A stretch of 64,000 nucleotides of DNA from contig NZ_JBHUOR010000140.1 in the NCBI RefSeq assembly GCF_042686175.1, forward strand, positions 1 to 64,000, in the 5' to 3' direction. This DNA is from Kurthia populi (GTDB taxonomy: Bacteria > Bacillota > Bacilli > Bacillales_A > Planococcaceae). A program made the translations under genes and the position numbers. Positions 23,801 through 31,240 of this stretch are shown one piece after another; position 1 is the stretch's first letter, and each line of letters opens with the position of its first letter. Under the pieces are notes generated by a model, which had not been told where the DNA came from, made no database searches, and saw nothing but the letters and a program-made list of their open reading frames with translations.

Positions 23801-25459
23801 CACTTGAAATGTACGATTGTCTCCTTTTGTGAAATATTTTGATTCGACTGGTACGGTAATCGCTGTAAAATCATCATAGCGGTCATCGAACGTTTTTAAT
23901 ACCGTTTTGCCAATAGTTACTGCATTTTTATAATAATTTGCGGTTTGGTTCGTCTCAAATGCAAAGTAGGCACCCGCTGGTAATTCATATGTCATTTTCG
24001 ATGTCACATCTGTACCATCAATCGTCATTTTAGAGGCTGTTGGTGTTTTTGAATGCATCGCCTTAATATTGACAGTTTTCGTTAGCAATGTGCTATTTTC
24101 CACATTCATTTGTAGTCCTGAAATTTTTTCATTTCCTAAAATTTCAATAGCACGAGGTGACGTTTTCGTCTGCTTGTCGCCATCCGATGCTACTACATAA
24201 TATTTAAATAAAGAATGCCCAATTAAATCCGCACGTGGAATAATCGCATGATACAATCCATCCGTACCTTTTTTCATATTTAATGGACGGTAATCTGCAT
24301 CGCCATTACGCTTATAATAAAATGTGGCCGTTTTGACATCGGTATCTGCACGTAGCTCAAATGCTAAATGCGCATCCTCTTCTGTCGAAAAGTTTTCAGC
24401 TTCTGTATTATCATAAATAACTGGTGGGTAATAGGACTGCGCAAGCGTTACCGATTGCGTTGGCACTTGGAAACCCTCCACTATACCTGGTGTACCTGCT
24501 GTCTCTTTCGATGAAATAATACGCATTCTTTTTTTGCCATCGATTGGATATGCATAAACAATTGCTTGATTTAGTCCAACATCAAGATTTTTCTCATCTT
24601 GATTGTAAAACGCTGTTGAAATATCTGTACGCGTATTTGTCGCAATCGCTACACCACGATAAGAGCCGTTTGTTAAACCACTTCCTTCAATACGCACAAC
24701 TTGTTTCCCTTCCTCTAGTGCTGTCTGATAATGTGCATTAAAATCTTGAATACTTAGTTGACGGTTGCCATCATTTGTAATCCAAAAGACCATTGCTTTA
24801 CCAGGTTCTAAATTCAAATCTCCTTTTTGCTGTACGGGCCATACTAAATCACCTTTCGCTCCCTTTGAAGGATAACGATATTGGATATTATAATCTTTTA
24901 AATTAATCGTACTTGTTGAATTATTATAGACCTCAATATATTCATAGGCCTCTGTGTCGCCGATTTTTGTCGTACGAGCCATTACTTCTGTAATGAGTAA
25001 TGACGGCACTTTTTCAGGTTTATATTCAGGCTGATTTTCATAAACCGTAAATTCATCTGAATATTCTTGGTCTCCGTTTACAGTTGCGGTCATATAATAT
25101 GTAATATTTTGACCTTGGCGTAAGTCAGGAGTTAAAACGGCTTCATATTTGTTGTTTACTTGAACCATCTCAAGTTGTTTCCATTCGTTATCTAGCTCTG
25201 TATGGTAATTTAATACCACATTTGATACAGAAGATGAGTTAAACGCTGTTGAAATCGTTAAATCTTGTAATGGTCCGGCACTTTCTGGTGGGGTATGTAT
25301 AAAAGAGGAAGTGCTATTGGGATTTATTATGGATGATAAATTTAATGTATTAAATGGTATAGTTTGTTGCGCATTTGCTGCATGTCCTTCTGTTGCAATC
25401 AACGTTGTAGACGTAATAATAGCTGAAGCAGTTAATATATTTTTAACTATTTTTTTCAA
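20831..25459 (-). CDS. Large secreted metallophosphoesterase with lamin-tail, Ig-like and fibronectin III domains
   Basis: 1542 residues; start TTG 25459, eight bases after AGGAGG. Signal peptide to about residue 28. Residues about 60-130: Ig-like; about 150-290: lamin-tail domain (LLITEVMARTTKIG ... EYIEVYNNSTSTINLKDY); about 350-760: several Ig-like modules (including VDNTAPTINSSI); about 930-1190: calcineurin-type phosphoesterase with SDTQYY near 936, HTGDLVD, GNHDV near 1008, NFHEYLG and GHLSD near 1125, giving the metal ligands D, D-H, N, H, H. Then a bacterial repeat like InlB B-repeats (LYNDAAFTTKVSRNEKF) and two fibronectin III-like domains. No sortase motif seen. Probably an extracellular phosphatase, nucleotidase or phosphodiesterase; lamin-tail domains often accompany such surface enzymes. 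Confidence 0.85.
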   Translation of the reverse strand: MKKIVKNILTASAIITSTTLIATEGHAANAQQTIPFNTLNLSSIINPNSTSSFIHTPPESAGPLQDLTISTAFNSSSVSNVVLNYHTELDNEWKQLEMVQVNNKYEAVLTPDLRQGQNITYYMTATVNGDQEYSDEFTVYENQPEYKPEKVPSLLITEVMARTTKIGDTEAYEYIEVYNNSTSTINLKDYNIQYRYPSKGAKGDLVWPVQQKGDLNLEPGKAMVFWITNDGNRQLSIQDFNAHYQTALEEGKQVVRIEGSGLTNGSYRGVAIATNTRTDISTAFYNQDEKNLDVGLNQAIVYAYPIDGKKRMRIISSKETAGTPGIVEGFQVPTQSVTLAQSYYPPVIYDNTEAENFSTEEDAHLAFELRADTDVKTATFYYKRNGDADYRPLNMKKGTDGLYHAIIPRADLIGHSLFKYYVVASDGDKQTKTSPRAIEILGNEKISGLQMNVENSTLLTKTVNIKAMHSKTPTASKMTIDGTDVTSKMTYELPAGAYFAFETNQTANYYKNAVTIGKTVLKTFDDRYDDFTAITVPVESKYFTKGDNRTFQVRAGSKDSAFDTSGANLNDILVRNMRLVLNDGTTLYPKNYMDPTKIIEIGDAGNTPTFIEPIFEIPDNAYNAKTYQLDTTTLKDGEHTIVSKNGKSKKTAKVIVDNTAPTINSSIANKETYKGAFTINAEIIDANATDGATATLDGEPIELPYDTSSAALSAGEHTIVFQATDRLGNSASKTVKFTTKEEMPYEPLLVGPTINSTTENTAPLLNVKVSDPTNDNVDVAFNRGYSYEATNNNVTVVENNAEKEPPDELASLGEVEVYDKEAVAATDGNYVTTKSIEKFPYHRFKLNLDANVTAEDEIEVNWEGKSLVGRKVTMYIWNYDRAKWEAKIWKIAENEKNFKLNTVVKGTQYTRYNEVQVMVQDEIASTNQFDYSFVWMSDTQYYSKSYPAIYKRMTEWVAQQANPLNIKYVFHTGDLVDTYDSAKQWKVADAAMQTLDTAGVPYGVLAGNHDVMSVTHKESDYTNYNKYFGESRFVNKNYYGGSYKNNRGHYDLISEKGTSYIMMYMGWEIGEEEVAWMNSVLKKYPERKAILNFHEYLGTDGKRTDTGNYLFDKVVKPNKNVLAVLSGHLSDAEILISPIDDDGDGRTDRKVHQLLMDYQSGAEGGQGFLRLLKVNPISNKINVETYSPYLNKNNYYDPEDYPEKDQFEMAIDIAPREKMVATDSIYFNVYTNEPINKLYDVADGETVQARWRGLQSNTNYSWYVKVTDEFGGEKRSPVWNFTTGTGSDTTDYAKNITVKTADGQVIASQKAESGYEIPLPKQENAVLEGLYNDAAFTTKVSRNEKFSEDKTVYAKFVTAPPQPTLQVTKITYNSAKLSWEASDGATKYEVYRALKKDGEYEKVATTTATAITDKKLATGTTYYYKIRALTEINGIVLKSELSSAFAVKPRPATSTLAALTKKGLTVSGSYKKVTGAEKYVVYRSTNDGLFKKIKTLDTKTVKFTDKTVKKGNTYTYKVRSYRTENGKKYYSSYSNIRSIRIH

Positions 25460-25665
25460 TGAATAAACCTCCTATTGTCACAAATCCTCTCTATTATAAA
25501 TGAAAAGTCATATTAATTCCCTTATTTTTACCAAAATAGTATTAAAATAAGTGCTAAAAAGAATAAACATTCGAACTAACATTGAGTAATTTTTTTGAAA
25601 TAAGTTCATTTTGATGAAAAGATGGTTTTTAAAAGCGAGGATTTTTTACTTTAATGAAGTGTTTT

Positions 25666-25730
25666 TTTTATATATACTAGCGAGATATGTTTATTTTATT
25701 AAAAAGTAATATAAAAAGAGATTGATTTAT
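25666..25730. repeat. Short dispersed AT-rich repeat, copy A
   Basis: TTTTATATATACTAGCGAG (25666-25684) recurs with one mismatch at 38879-38897; the following 45 bases are also similar (TWATKTTTATTTTAT... then a hairpin). The intergenic stretch 25460-25754 otherwise holds the putative leader of the phosphoesterase gene and a terminator; I could not define a clear promoter. Confidence 0.4.
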
Positions 25731-25746
25731 TATCAATCTCTTTTTC
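25713..25746. terminator. Terminator after the arylamine N-acetyltransferase gene
   Basis: AAAAAGAGATTGATAA, loop, TTATCAATCTCTTTTT; symmetrical, so it could work on both strands. Confidence 0.75.
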
Positions 25747-25754
25747 GTATACGG

Positions 25755-26495
25755 TTATTGATAAAAATACTGTTTTTTTGCCGCTTCTTTTTCCGTATCC
25801 GTCAAAGTCCTCAGCGTTTTATGGCCATTTTTCATAATCGTTAAATCATTGCCTGCTAATGTAACTGTACCATCTTCCGTACATTTCGTTAGCAATGGTC
25901 GTTTATTAAATACCGAGTCCTCGCTGTTTTCAATAATTTGCTGCGAAGTACGTAACTGAGACTTTGTAATCGGTTGTGTGTCAAAGCGATATGCGAGCAC
26001 AAATTGTTCATCACGATAACGACGCTTCATATATAAATCATTTCCTTCAATACGGTAGTCCCCGTTCGTCGATGACACTGTACGGCCATCTAAAGGCACT
26101 GCCATCAATGGAATGTTATTACCAAAGCCTGCATCAACAATATACTGTTCCCCGTGCTCCTCTAGCAATATCAATGTATGCGTATAGCCAGTTTTTGAAA
26201 ATTCTTCATGCAGTGCATCGTAAATAACTGCCGAAATTAGTTGCACATGAAAGTCATTTTCCGTTAAAACCGTAGCTAATAGCGGATTAATTTCGTAGCA
26301 CAGTCCACCGCGTTGCTGCTGTAAGATTTTCTTCGCTGTCCCTTCTTCCGATAATACCTCTGATGCCCCTTCGATAATATCCAAGTTTTCAAACGGTATA
26401 TAGGCCGCGACATGTCGTAATAGTAGCGGCAAGTGTTTCATATCAATTTTTGTTCCAGACAAGCGTATACGCGCTAAAAATGCTTCTGTTAACAT
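25755..26495 (-). CDS. Arylamine N-acetyltransferase
   Basis: 246 residues. The catalytic triad of the NAT family is visible: Cys in QQRGGLCYEINPLLATVL near residue 68, His in GYTHTLILL near 105 and Asp in YIVDAGFGN near 120. The enzyme moves acetyl groups from acetyl-CoA to aromatic amines, hydrazines or related nucleophiles in the cytoplasm. ATG 26495 is preceded by CAGGTGATAAT. Monocistronic between terminators; physiological substrate unknown. Confidence 0.88.
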   Translation of the reverse strand: MLTEAFLARIRLSGTKIDMKHLPLLLRHVAAYIPFENLDIIEGASEVLSEEGTAKKILQQQRGGLCYEINPLLATVLTENDFHVQLISAVIYDALHEEFSKTGYTHTLILLEEHGEQYIVDAGFGNNIPLMAVPLDGRTVSSTNGDYRIEGNDLYMKRRYRDEQFVLAYRFDTQPITKSQLRTSQQIIENSEDSVFNKRPLLTKCTEDGTVTLAGNDLTIMKNGHKTLRTLTDTEKEAAKKQYFYQ

Positions 26496-26540
26496 ATTAT
26501 CACCTGCTTTATTAGTTTCTTTCTACAGTATAACGCAAAA

Positions 26541-26576
26541 TAAAAAAGCCGAGGAATACATACCCTCCGACTTTTT
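26541..26576. terminator. Terminator after the transglutaminase-like gene
   Basis: AAAAAGTCGGAGG, loop, CCTCGGCTTTTTTATTT on the minus strand, with GU pairs; starts at the stop codon. Confidence 0.75.
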
Positions 26577-27357
26577 ATTTTGCTGCATATGTTTTTAATG
26601 CTTTTGGGAAAGCACTTGTATTCCATTGATGATTTTTTGCTAATTTCGCATCACTAATTAAGAAGTAATGATACTTACTAGCAGCTGAATCATCCCATGT
26701 TGTATCTAGATTGTACCATTTGCCATTTAACTTTACTTTATTCCATGCGTGATTCTCCCCGCCCGCAAATCCTGTTACATAGCGTACATCAATATCTAAT
26801 TCTTTTAATAAATAATACGTTGTCATCGCATACCCTTGGCATACCGCACGACCATCGTACATCATGCCATAAATCGAATAGCGATCTGCCTCACGACTAT
26901 CGTATTTTGTTTGCCCAATGACATAGTTATGGACATTTTTCACTTGCTTATATGGTGAATTCGGATATTTTTTCTTAATTTTTTTCGCTACACGTTTAAT
27001 TTTATCTAGCGCCTTCGCTTGCTTCGCCTTGCTCGTATAATACTTGACGTTAAACGTCGCTTCGCCGCCATTTTTACTACGATAAGATGTCGCGGTATAA
27101 CTTTTTACAACCGAATCAATTTCTGGTTTCTTTGCAATCGCATTTGGAATGAGCTGATTGACATATTTCGCAAAGTCATCGCCATTTCCTATATATTTGA
27201 TCGTAAATGTTTTATCTAAATCGATTAAATGTTTTTCAACACTTGCTTTTAATTCCGTCATAGTCGACGGTGATTTGGCGCGCACCGATGTTAATTCTAC
27301 TGTTCCTGCAATCAATAAACTTAAGCAACTTACTACAATAATTAATAACTTCTTCAT
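26575..27357 (-). CDS. Secreted transglutaminase-like (cysteine protease fold) protein
   Basis: 260 residues. ATG 27357 is chosen because it starts a clear signal peptide (MKKLLIIVVSCLSLLIAG...VRA); no good ribosome site is visible, the nearest purine run GAGGC being 19 bases away, so translation may be weak. The core domain (about residues 140-250) carries the transglutaminase triad: Cys in GRAVCQGYAMTTYYLL, His in AGGENHAWNKVKLNG and Asp in WYNLDTTWDD. Bacterial proteins of this kind hydrolyse or cross-link peptides at the cell surface; substrate unknown. A longer in-frame frame upstream lacks any signal or ribosome site and was not used. Confidence 0.8.
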   Translation of the reverse strand: MKKLLIIVVSCLSLLIAGTVELTSVRAKSPSTMTELKASVEKHLIDLDKTFTIKYIGNGDDFAKYVNQLIPNAIAKKPEIDSVVKSYTATSYRSKNGGEATFNVKYYTSKAKQAKALDKIKRVAKKIKKKYPNSPYKQVKNVHNYVIGQTKYDSREADRYSIYGMMYDGRAVCQGYAMTTYYLLKELDIDVRYVTGFAGGENHAWNKVKLNGKWYNLDTTWDDSAASKYHYFLISDAKLAKNHQWNTSAFPKALKTYAAK

Positions 27358-27534
27358 AATATTTGTTACGTAATGCCTCTTTTCTGTTGATACCTTATTA
27401 GTGTAAAAGGAATTCGACAAAAAAGGATAAATTGTGCAAAAAACCGCATTAAAATGATATAAATTTGATATTTTTTTACTTAAACGATGATTTCCCCTGT
27501 TCTTTTTAATAAAAAAACGAGCATAAGACAAAAC

Positions 27535-27650
27535 GCGTCATTTTTCTTTTTTTAGCGTTCGCAATGAAAAACCGGAACCGCATCACTGCGCGATTCCGGT
27601 TTTCTTATGCTTTTAGAAGCGATTATTTTTAAACGTATATCTAAACTTCG
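27535..27650 (-). repeat. Intergenic hairpin repeat, copy 1 (3' of gnd)
   Basis: Minus strand: ATATACGTTTAA..., then GCATAAGAAAACCGGAATCG, hairpin loop, CGGTTCCGGTTTTTC, then GCGAACGCTAAAAAAAG. Same element as 37658-37764 and 63761-63863. It begins 14 bases after the gnd stop codon in the gnd sense direction and its ACCGGAA...TTCCGGTTTTT hairpin should terminate gnd. The remainder of 27358-27534 shows nothing beyond AT-rich upstream sequence of the transglutaminase gene. Confidence 0.8.
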
Positions 27651-27663
27651 TTTAACTAGTCAA

Positions 27664-28560
27664 TTATTTACGTTCTACAGCGTGGCCGCCAAATTCATTA
27701 CGAAGTGCTGCAACAACTTTACCTGTAAATGTATCATCTTCTTGTGAACGGTAGCGCATCATTAATGATAATGCTGTAACCGGAACGGCTGTCCCTAGCT
27801 CTAGAGCTGTCTCAACTGTCCATTTACCTTCACCTGAAGAATGCATAACCCCTTTAATTGTTTCTAATTTAGGATCTTTTGAGAATGCATTTTCTGTTAA
27901 TTCCATTAACCATGAACGGATAACAGAACCGTTATTGAACACATGCGCTACTTTTTCGTAATCATAATCATAATTTGATTTTTCAAGTACTTCAAAGCCT
28001 TCTGCGATTGCTGCCATCATCCCATATTCGATCCCATTATGAATCATTTTTAAGAAGTGACCAGAACCCGCTTCACCTGTGTATAGGTAACCGCCTTCTA
28101 CGCAAATGTCAGCGATGAAAGGTTCGATTGTAGCAAATGCCTCTGCATTGCCACCAATCATCATACAAGCACCATTACGTGCGCCTGATGTACCACCTGA
28201 TGTACCAACATCCATGAAGTGAATGCCTTGTTGTTTTAAATCATCCGCAAATGCAATTGCTTCTTTGTAATGTGAGTTCCCACCATCAATTAAAATATCG
28301 CCTTCTGATAATAAACCTTTTAATGTTTCGATTGTTTGTACCGTAATATCACCTGCTGGTACCATTAACCAAACGATGCGTGGTGTTTCTAATGCGTCAA
28401 TCATTTCTTCTAAAGATGCTTTATATGTGCCACCTACTGCTGTAAATTTTTCGCCTGCTTCTTGATTCACATCAAAAGCTGTTACCGTGTGTTTGTGATC
28501 CATTAAGTTTTCTGCTAAATTGAAGCCCATTTTTCCAAGGCCAACTAAACCAATATTCAT
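27664..28560 (-). CDS. gnd: 6-phosphogluconate dehydrogenase, decarboxylating (short YqeC/GntZ-like type)
   Basis: 298 residues. N-terminal NAD(P) motif GLVGLGKMGFNLAENL, the substrate motif DVGTSGGTSGARNGACMMIGG (residues about 118-138) and the catalytic Lys/Asn in FLKMIHNGIEYGMMAAIAEG. It oxidises 6-phosphogluconate to ribulose 5-phosphate and CO2. The length fits the short bacterial form (about 300) rather than the 470-residue pentose pathway enzyme. Divergent from an RpiR-type regulator and close to gntP, so it probably serves gluconate use. ATG 28560 follows AAGGAGAATGCCTT. Confidence 0.9.
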   Translation of the reverse strand: MNIGLVGLGKMGFNLAENLMDHKHTVTAFDVNQEAGEKFTAVGGTYKASLEEMIDALETPRIVWLMVPAGDITVQTIETLKGLLSEGDILIDGGNSHYKEAIAFADDLKQQGIHFMDVGTSGGTSGARNGACMMIGGNAEAFATIEPFIADICVEGGYLYTGEAGSGHFLKMIHNGIEYGMMAAIAEGFEVLEKSNYDYDYEKVAHVFNNGSVIRSWLMELTENAFSKDPKLETIKGVMHSSGEGKWTVETALELGTAVPVTALSLMMRYRSQEDDTFTGKVVAALRNEFGGHAVERK

Positions 28561-28662
28561 AAGGCATTCTCCTTTTTTCTCGTTATTTTCTTTTATTATA
28601 CCGAATTTTTTTTCATTTTAAAACTATTAATAAGAAATATTTTTTCTAAAGTTGATTATGCT

Positions 28663-28668
28663 ATAATA
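28663..28668 (+). promoter_or_regulatory. Probable -10 box of the rpiR-type regulator gene
   Basis: TATAAT 30 bases upstream of the start codon within the 137-bp divergent region between gnd and the regulator; no good -35 (ATTTTT at 17 bp) is visible, suggesting an activator- or regulator-dependent promoter. Confidence 0.4.
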
Positions 28669-28697
28669 AATTTACTTTCATATAAAGGAGTTTTCGT

Positions 28698-29543
28698 ATG
28701 ACGCAAAACACATTACGCAAAATTCAATCCATGTATCCTCGCTTAAGCGATAAAGAGAAAAAGATTGCTGACTTCGTGTTAGAAAACCCAGATCATATTA
28801 TCCAAAATACAATCAATGGCGTTGCAGAGCAGCTTCATGTGGCAGATGCGACAGTTTTCCGTTTCTGTAAACGCCTTGGCTTTAAAGGCTATCAAGCAAT
28901 GAAAATTGCCTTAGCCCAAGAAGCCATCGCTCCTTTAAAGCAAATTCATGAAGAAATTCAAGAGGGCGACTCGGAAGAAACAATTACATCAAAAATTTTC
29001 AAATCGAATATTCAGACGCTTGAAAATACCGAAAACATTTTAGAAGCACAATCACTAGAGTCAGCAGTAGATCTTTTACATACCGCTTCTGAAGTTTATT
29101 TCTTCGGTACAGGTGGATCGATGATCATCGCGATGGATGCTTACCATAAATTTGTACGTACAGGTGTAAAATGTTATTCATTTATTGATTCGCATTTCCA
29201 ACTGATGGCGGCTAGTCAAATGAAACCTACCGATGTAGCGGTTATCGTCTCCCACTCTGGGAAAAATCGCGACACATTGAATATTGCACGCGTCGTACAT
29301 GAATCGGGCGCTAAAATCGTGGCGATTACAGGCTTCCCAAAATCAAACTTGGCACAAATTGCCGAAGTATCCCTTTTCACAAGCTCCGAGGAGACGGAAT
29401 ACCGCTCTGAGGCTCTTTCTAGCCGTATTGCACAGCTCAGCTTAATTGATGCGCTATACGTCAATATTATGGTGCTACGTAAGGATACGTCGACAGATGC
29501 AATGAAAAAGGTACGTCACGCTATTTTAAATACCCGTATTTAA
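28698..29543 (+). CDS. MurR/RpiR family transcriptional regulator, probably of gluconate genes
   Basis: 281 residues. The N-terminal helix-turn-helix domain (YPRLSDKEKKIADFVLENPDHI ... VADATVFRFCKRLGFKGYQAMKIALAQE) is followed by a SIS sugar-phosphate isomerase fold (about 125-260: VYFFGTGGSMIIAMDAYHKF, VAVIVSHSGKNRDTLNIARV, AKIVAITGFPKSNLA) that senses sugar phosphates. Placed divergently to gnd and before gntP, it likely responds to 6-phosphogluconate. ATG 28698 follows AAAGGAGTTTTCGT. A GntR-type repressor is the usual regulator in B. subtilis; here an RpiR type takes that place. Confidence 0.88.
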   Translation: MTQNTLRKIQSMYPRLSDKEKKIADFVLENPDHIIQNTINGVAEQLHVADATVFRFCKRLGFKGYQAMKIALAQEAIAPLKQIHEEIQEGDSEETITSKIFKSNIQTLENTENILEAQSLESAVDLLHTASEVYFFGTGGSMIIAMDAYHKFVRTGVKCYSFIDSHFQLMAASQMKPTDVAVIVSHSGKNRDTLNIARVVHESGAKIVAITGFPKSNLAQIAEVSLFTSSEETEYRSEALSSRIAQLSLIDALYVNIMVLRKDTSTDAMKKVRHAILNTRI

Positions 29544-29575
29544 AAAAAGAATGTAAGCGTTTTACTGAAGAGGTT

Positions 29576-29615
29576 GAAAAAAAGGTCGGAACAATACTTA
29601 ATTGTTCCGGCCTTT
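29576..29615. terminator. Bidirectional terminator between regulator and gntP
   Basis: AAAAAAAGGTCGGAACAAT, loop, ATTGTTCCGGCCTTTTTTT, between convergent genes. Confidence 0.85.
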
Positions 29616-29620
29616 TTTTA

Positions 29621-30961
29621 TTAAATAAATGCGTTAACGATAAGTGCAAGAATAAACGCTGAGAATGATAATATAGTTTCAAGCGCTGTCCACGTTTTAA
29701 ATGTTTCTTTAATTGTTAGACCTAAGTATTCTTTTACCATCCAGAAGCCGGCATCATTAACATGTGAGAACATTAATGAACCTGCACCTGTTACAATAAC
29801 AAGTAATTCTTTGTTGACACCCGTCATATGCTCAATAATTGGCGCTACGATCCCTGCTGCTGTTGTTAAAGCAACTGTTGCTGAACCTGTCGCAATACGG
29901 ATAAGCCCCGCAATAACGAAAGCTAATACAAGCGGTGATAAATCAAAGTTTTGTGCAAGGTTCCCGATTGTCGCACCAACACCAGAGTCGATTAAAATTT
30001 GTTTAAAACCACCACCAGCACCAATGATAAGTGCGATAGAGCCGACTGGCATAATACAGTCTTCTGTAAATTCTTTCATTTGTTTCTTCGTAATACCTAA
30101 ACGATGTCCTAAGAAATAATACGCAGCAAATACTGAAATTAATAAGGCGATTAACGGACTACCAATAAAAGCAAATACATGTTCTGTGCCTTTACCAGCA
30201 CCAATTAATTTTGTTAAATAACCAGCCATTGTACCAAATACCATTAAAATAACGGGTAGTAAGATGATGAAGAATGACATACCAGTTGATGGCATTTGTG
30301 AGTCATCTTTATCTTCTATAATGATTGTTTTTGGTTCGCCTTCTGGTTTCACACGCTTGCTAATGAATTTGGCGAATAATGGACCGCCTAAAATACCTGC
30401 TGGAATGGCGATAATTAATGAGTACAATAATACTTTGCCCATATCAGCACCATAAATACCAATAGCAGCGACAGCCCCTGGGTGTGGAGGAACTAAACCA
30501 TGAACGATTGATAAACCAGCGATTGCAGGTAACCCAATCAGTAACAAGTTTTTCTTAGAAGCTTTCGCAATGGAAATAATTAGTGGAAGAAGGATTAAAA
30601 TTCCGACTTCAAAGAATACGGGAATTCCGATAATAAAACCTGATAAAAACATTGCCCATGGCAAACGTTTTTCTCCGAATACTTTAATAAAGAAATTTGC
30701 GATTCGCAGTCCGGCACCTGATTCGGCAAGCATCTTACCTAAAATCGTACCTAACGCGATAATACCAATCAAGTGACCTAATGTACCGCCAACACCTGTT
30801 TCGTAAGCGGTAACAATTTTATCAAAGGACATGCCTGAGAAAATCGCCAAGAATAAACTAGCAACAACTAAACTAATGAACGCGTGCCATTTGAAGACTG
30901 AAACGCCGACAATGACGATGACGATGGCTAATAATGTAATGAGTAATAAATAAGCGTCCAA
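29621..30961 (-). CDS. gntP: Gluconate:H+ symporter, GntP family
   Basis: 446 residues, about 12-14 membrane segments. Family motifs: GTLGHLIGIIALGTILGKMLAESGAG, GIPVFFEVGILILLPL, and HGLVPPHPGAVAAIGIYGADMGK. GntP permeases bring gluconate or related acids in with protons; neighbouring gnd and an RpiR regulator support gluconate. Start is TTG 30961, nine bases after AAAGGAG. A CcpA-like site lies 37 bases upstream. No gluconokinase gene is visible in the window. Confidence 0.9.
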   Translation of the reverse strand: MDAYLLLITLLAIVIVIVGVSVFKWHAFISLVVASLFLAIFSGMSFDKIVTAYETGVGGTLGHLIGIIALGTILGKMLAESGAGLRIANFFIKVFGEKRLPWAMFLSGFIIGIPVFFEVGILILLPLIISIAKASKKNLLLIGLPAIAGLSIVHGLVPPHPGAVAAIGIYGADMGKVLLYSLIIAIPAGILGGPLFAKFISKRVKPEGEPKTIIIEDKDDSQMPSTGMSFFIILLPVILMVFGTMAGYLTKLIGAGKGTEHVFAFIGSPLIALLISVFAAYYFLGHRLGITKKQMKEFTEDCIMPVGSIALIIGAGGGFKQILIDSGVGATIGNLAQNFDLSPLVLAFVIAGLIRIATGSATVALTTAAGIVAPIIEHMTGVNKELLVIVTGAGSLMFSHVNDAGFWMVKEYLGLTIKETFKTWTALETILSFSAFILALIVNAFI

Positions 30962-30997
30962 TTACTTCATCTCCTTTGGAATTGTAATTTTTAAAAA

Positions 30998-31011
30998 TGT
31001 AAGCATTTTCA
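30998..31011 (-). promoter_or_regulatory. Catabolite-responsive element (cre)-like site upstream of gntP
   Basis: TGTAAGCATTTTCA matches TGWAARCGYTWWCA at all but one position (A for the central G). Position just upstream of the gntP ribosome site would allow CcpA repression in glucose. The rest of 31012-31240 is AT-rich with no other element I can name. Confidence 0.55.
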
Positions 31012-31240
31012 TTAACGTTATTATACGAAAAAAATTTTCTTTTTTCAATATAAATAATTAAAAAAAATTCATTTCACTCTTGTACTTCAAGAAAAAAATC
31101 TGTTTCTTGTGTACGATTTTTATATTCCCTTATTTATTTCTACTATTCATGAACTATTTTTTCATATTGTCAAATAACAAAATTTTACTCATTTCTAAAA
31201 AAACGGTATGATAAGAGTAATCGAATAAGGAGTGATAACT

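Noticed and set aside
29552..29565. TGTAAGCGTTTTAC, cre-like
   Set aside because: It lies behind the regulator gene next to a terminator and not near a promoter; last two bases do not fit.
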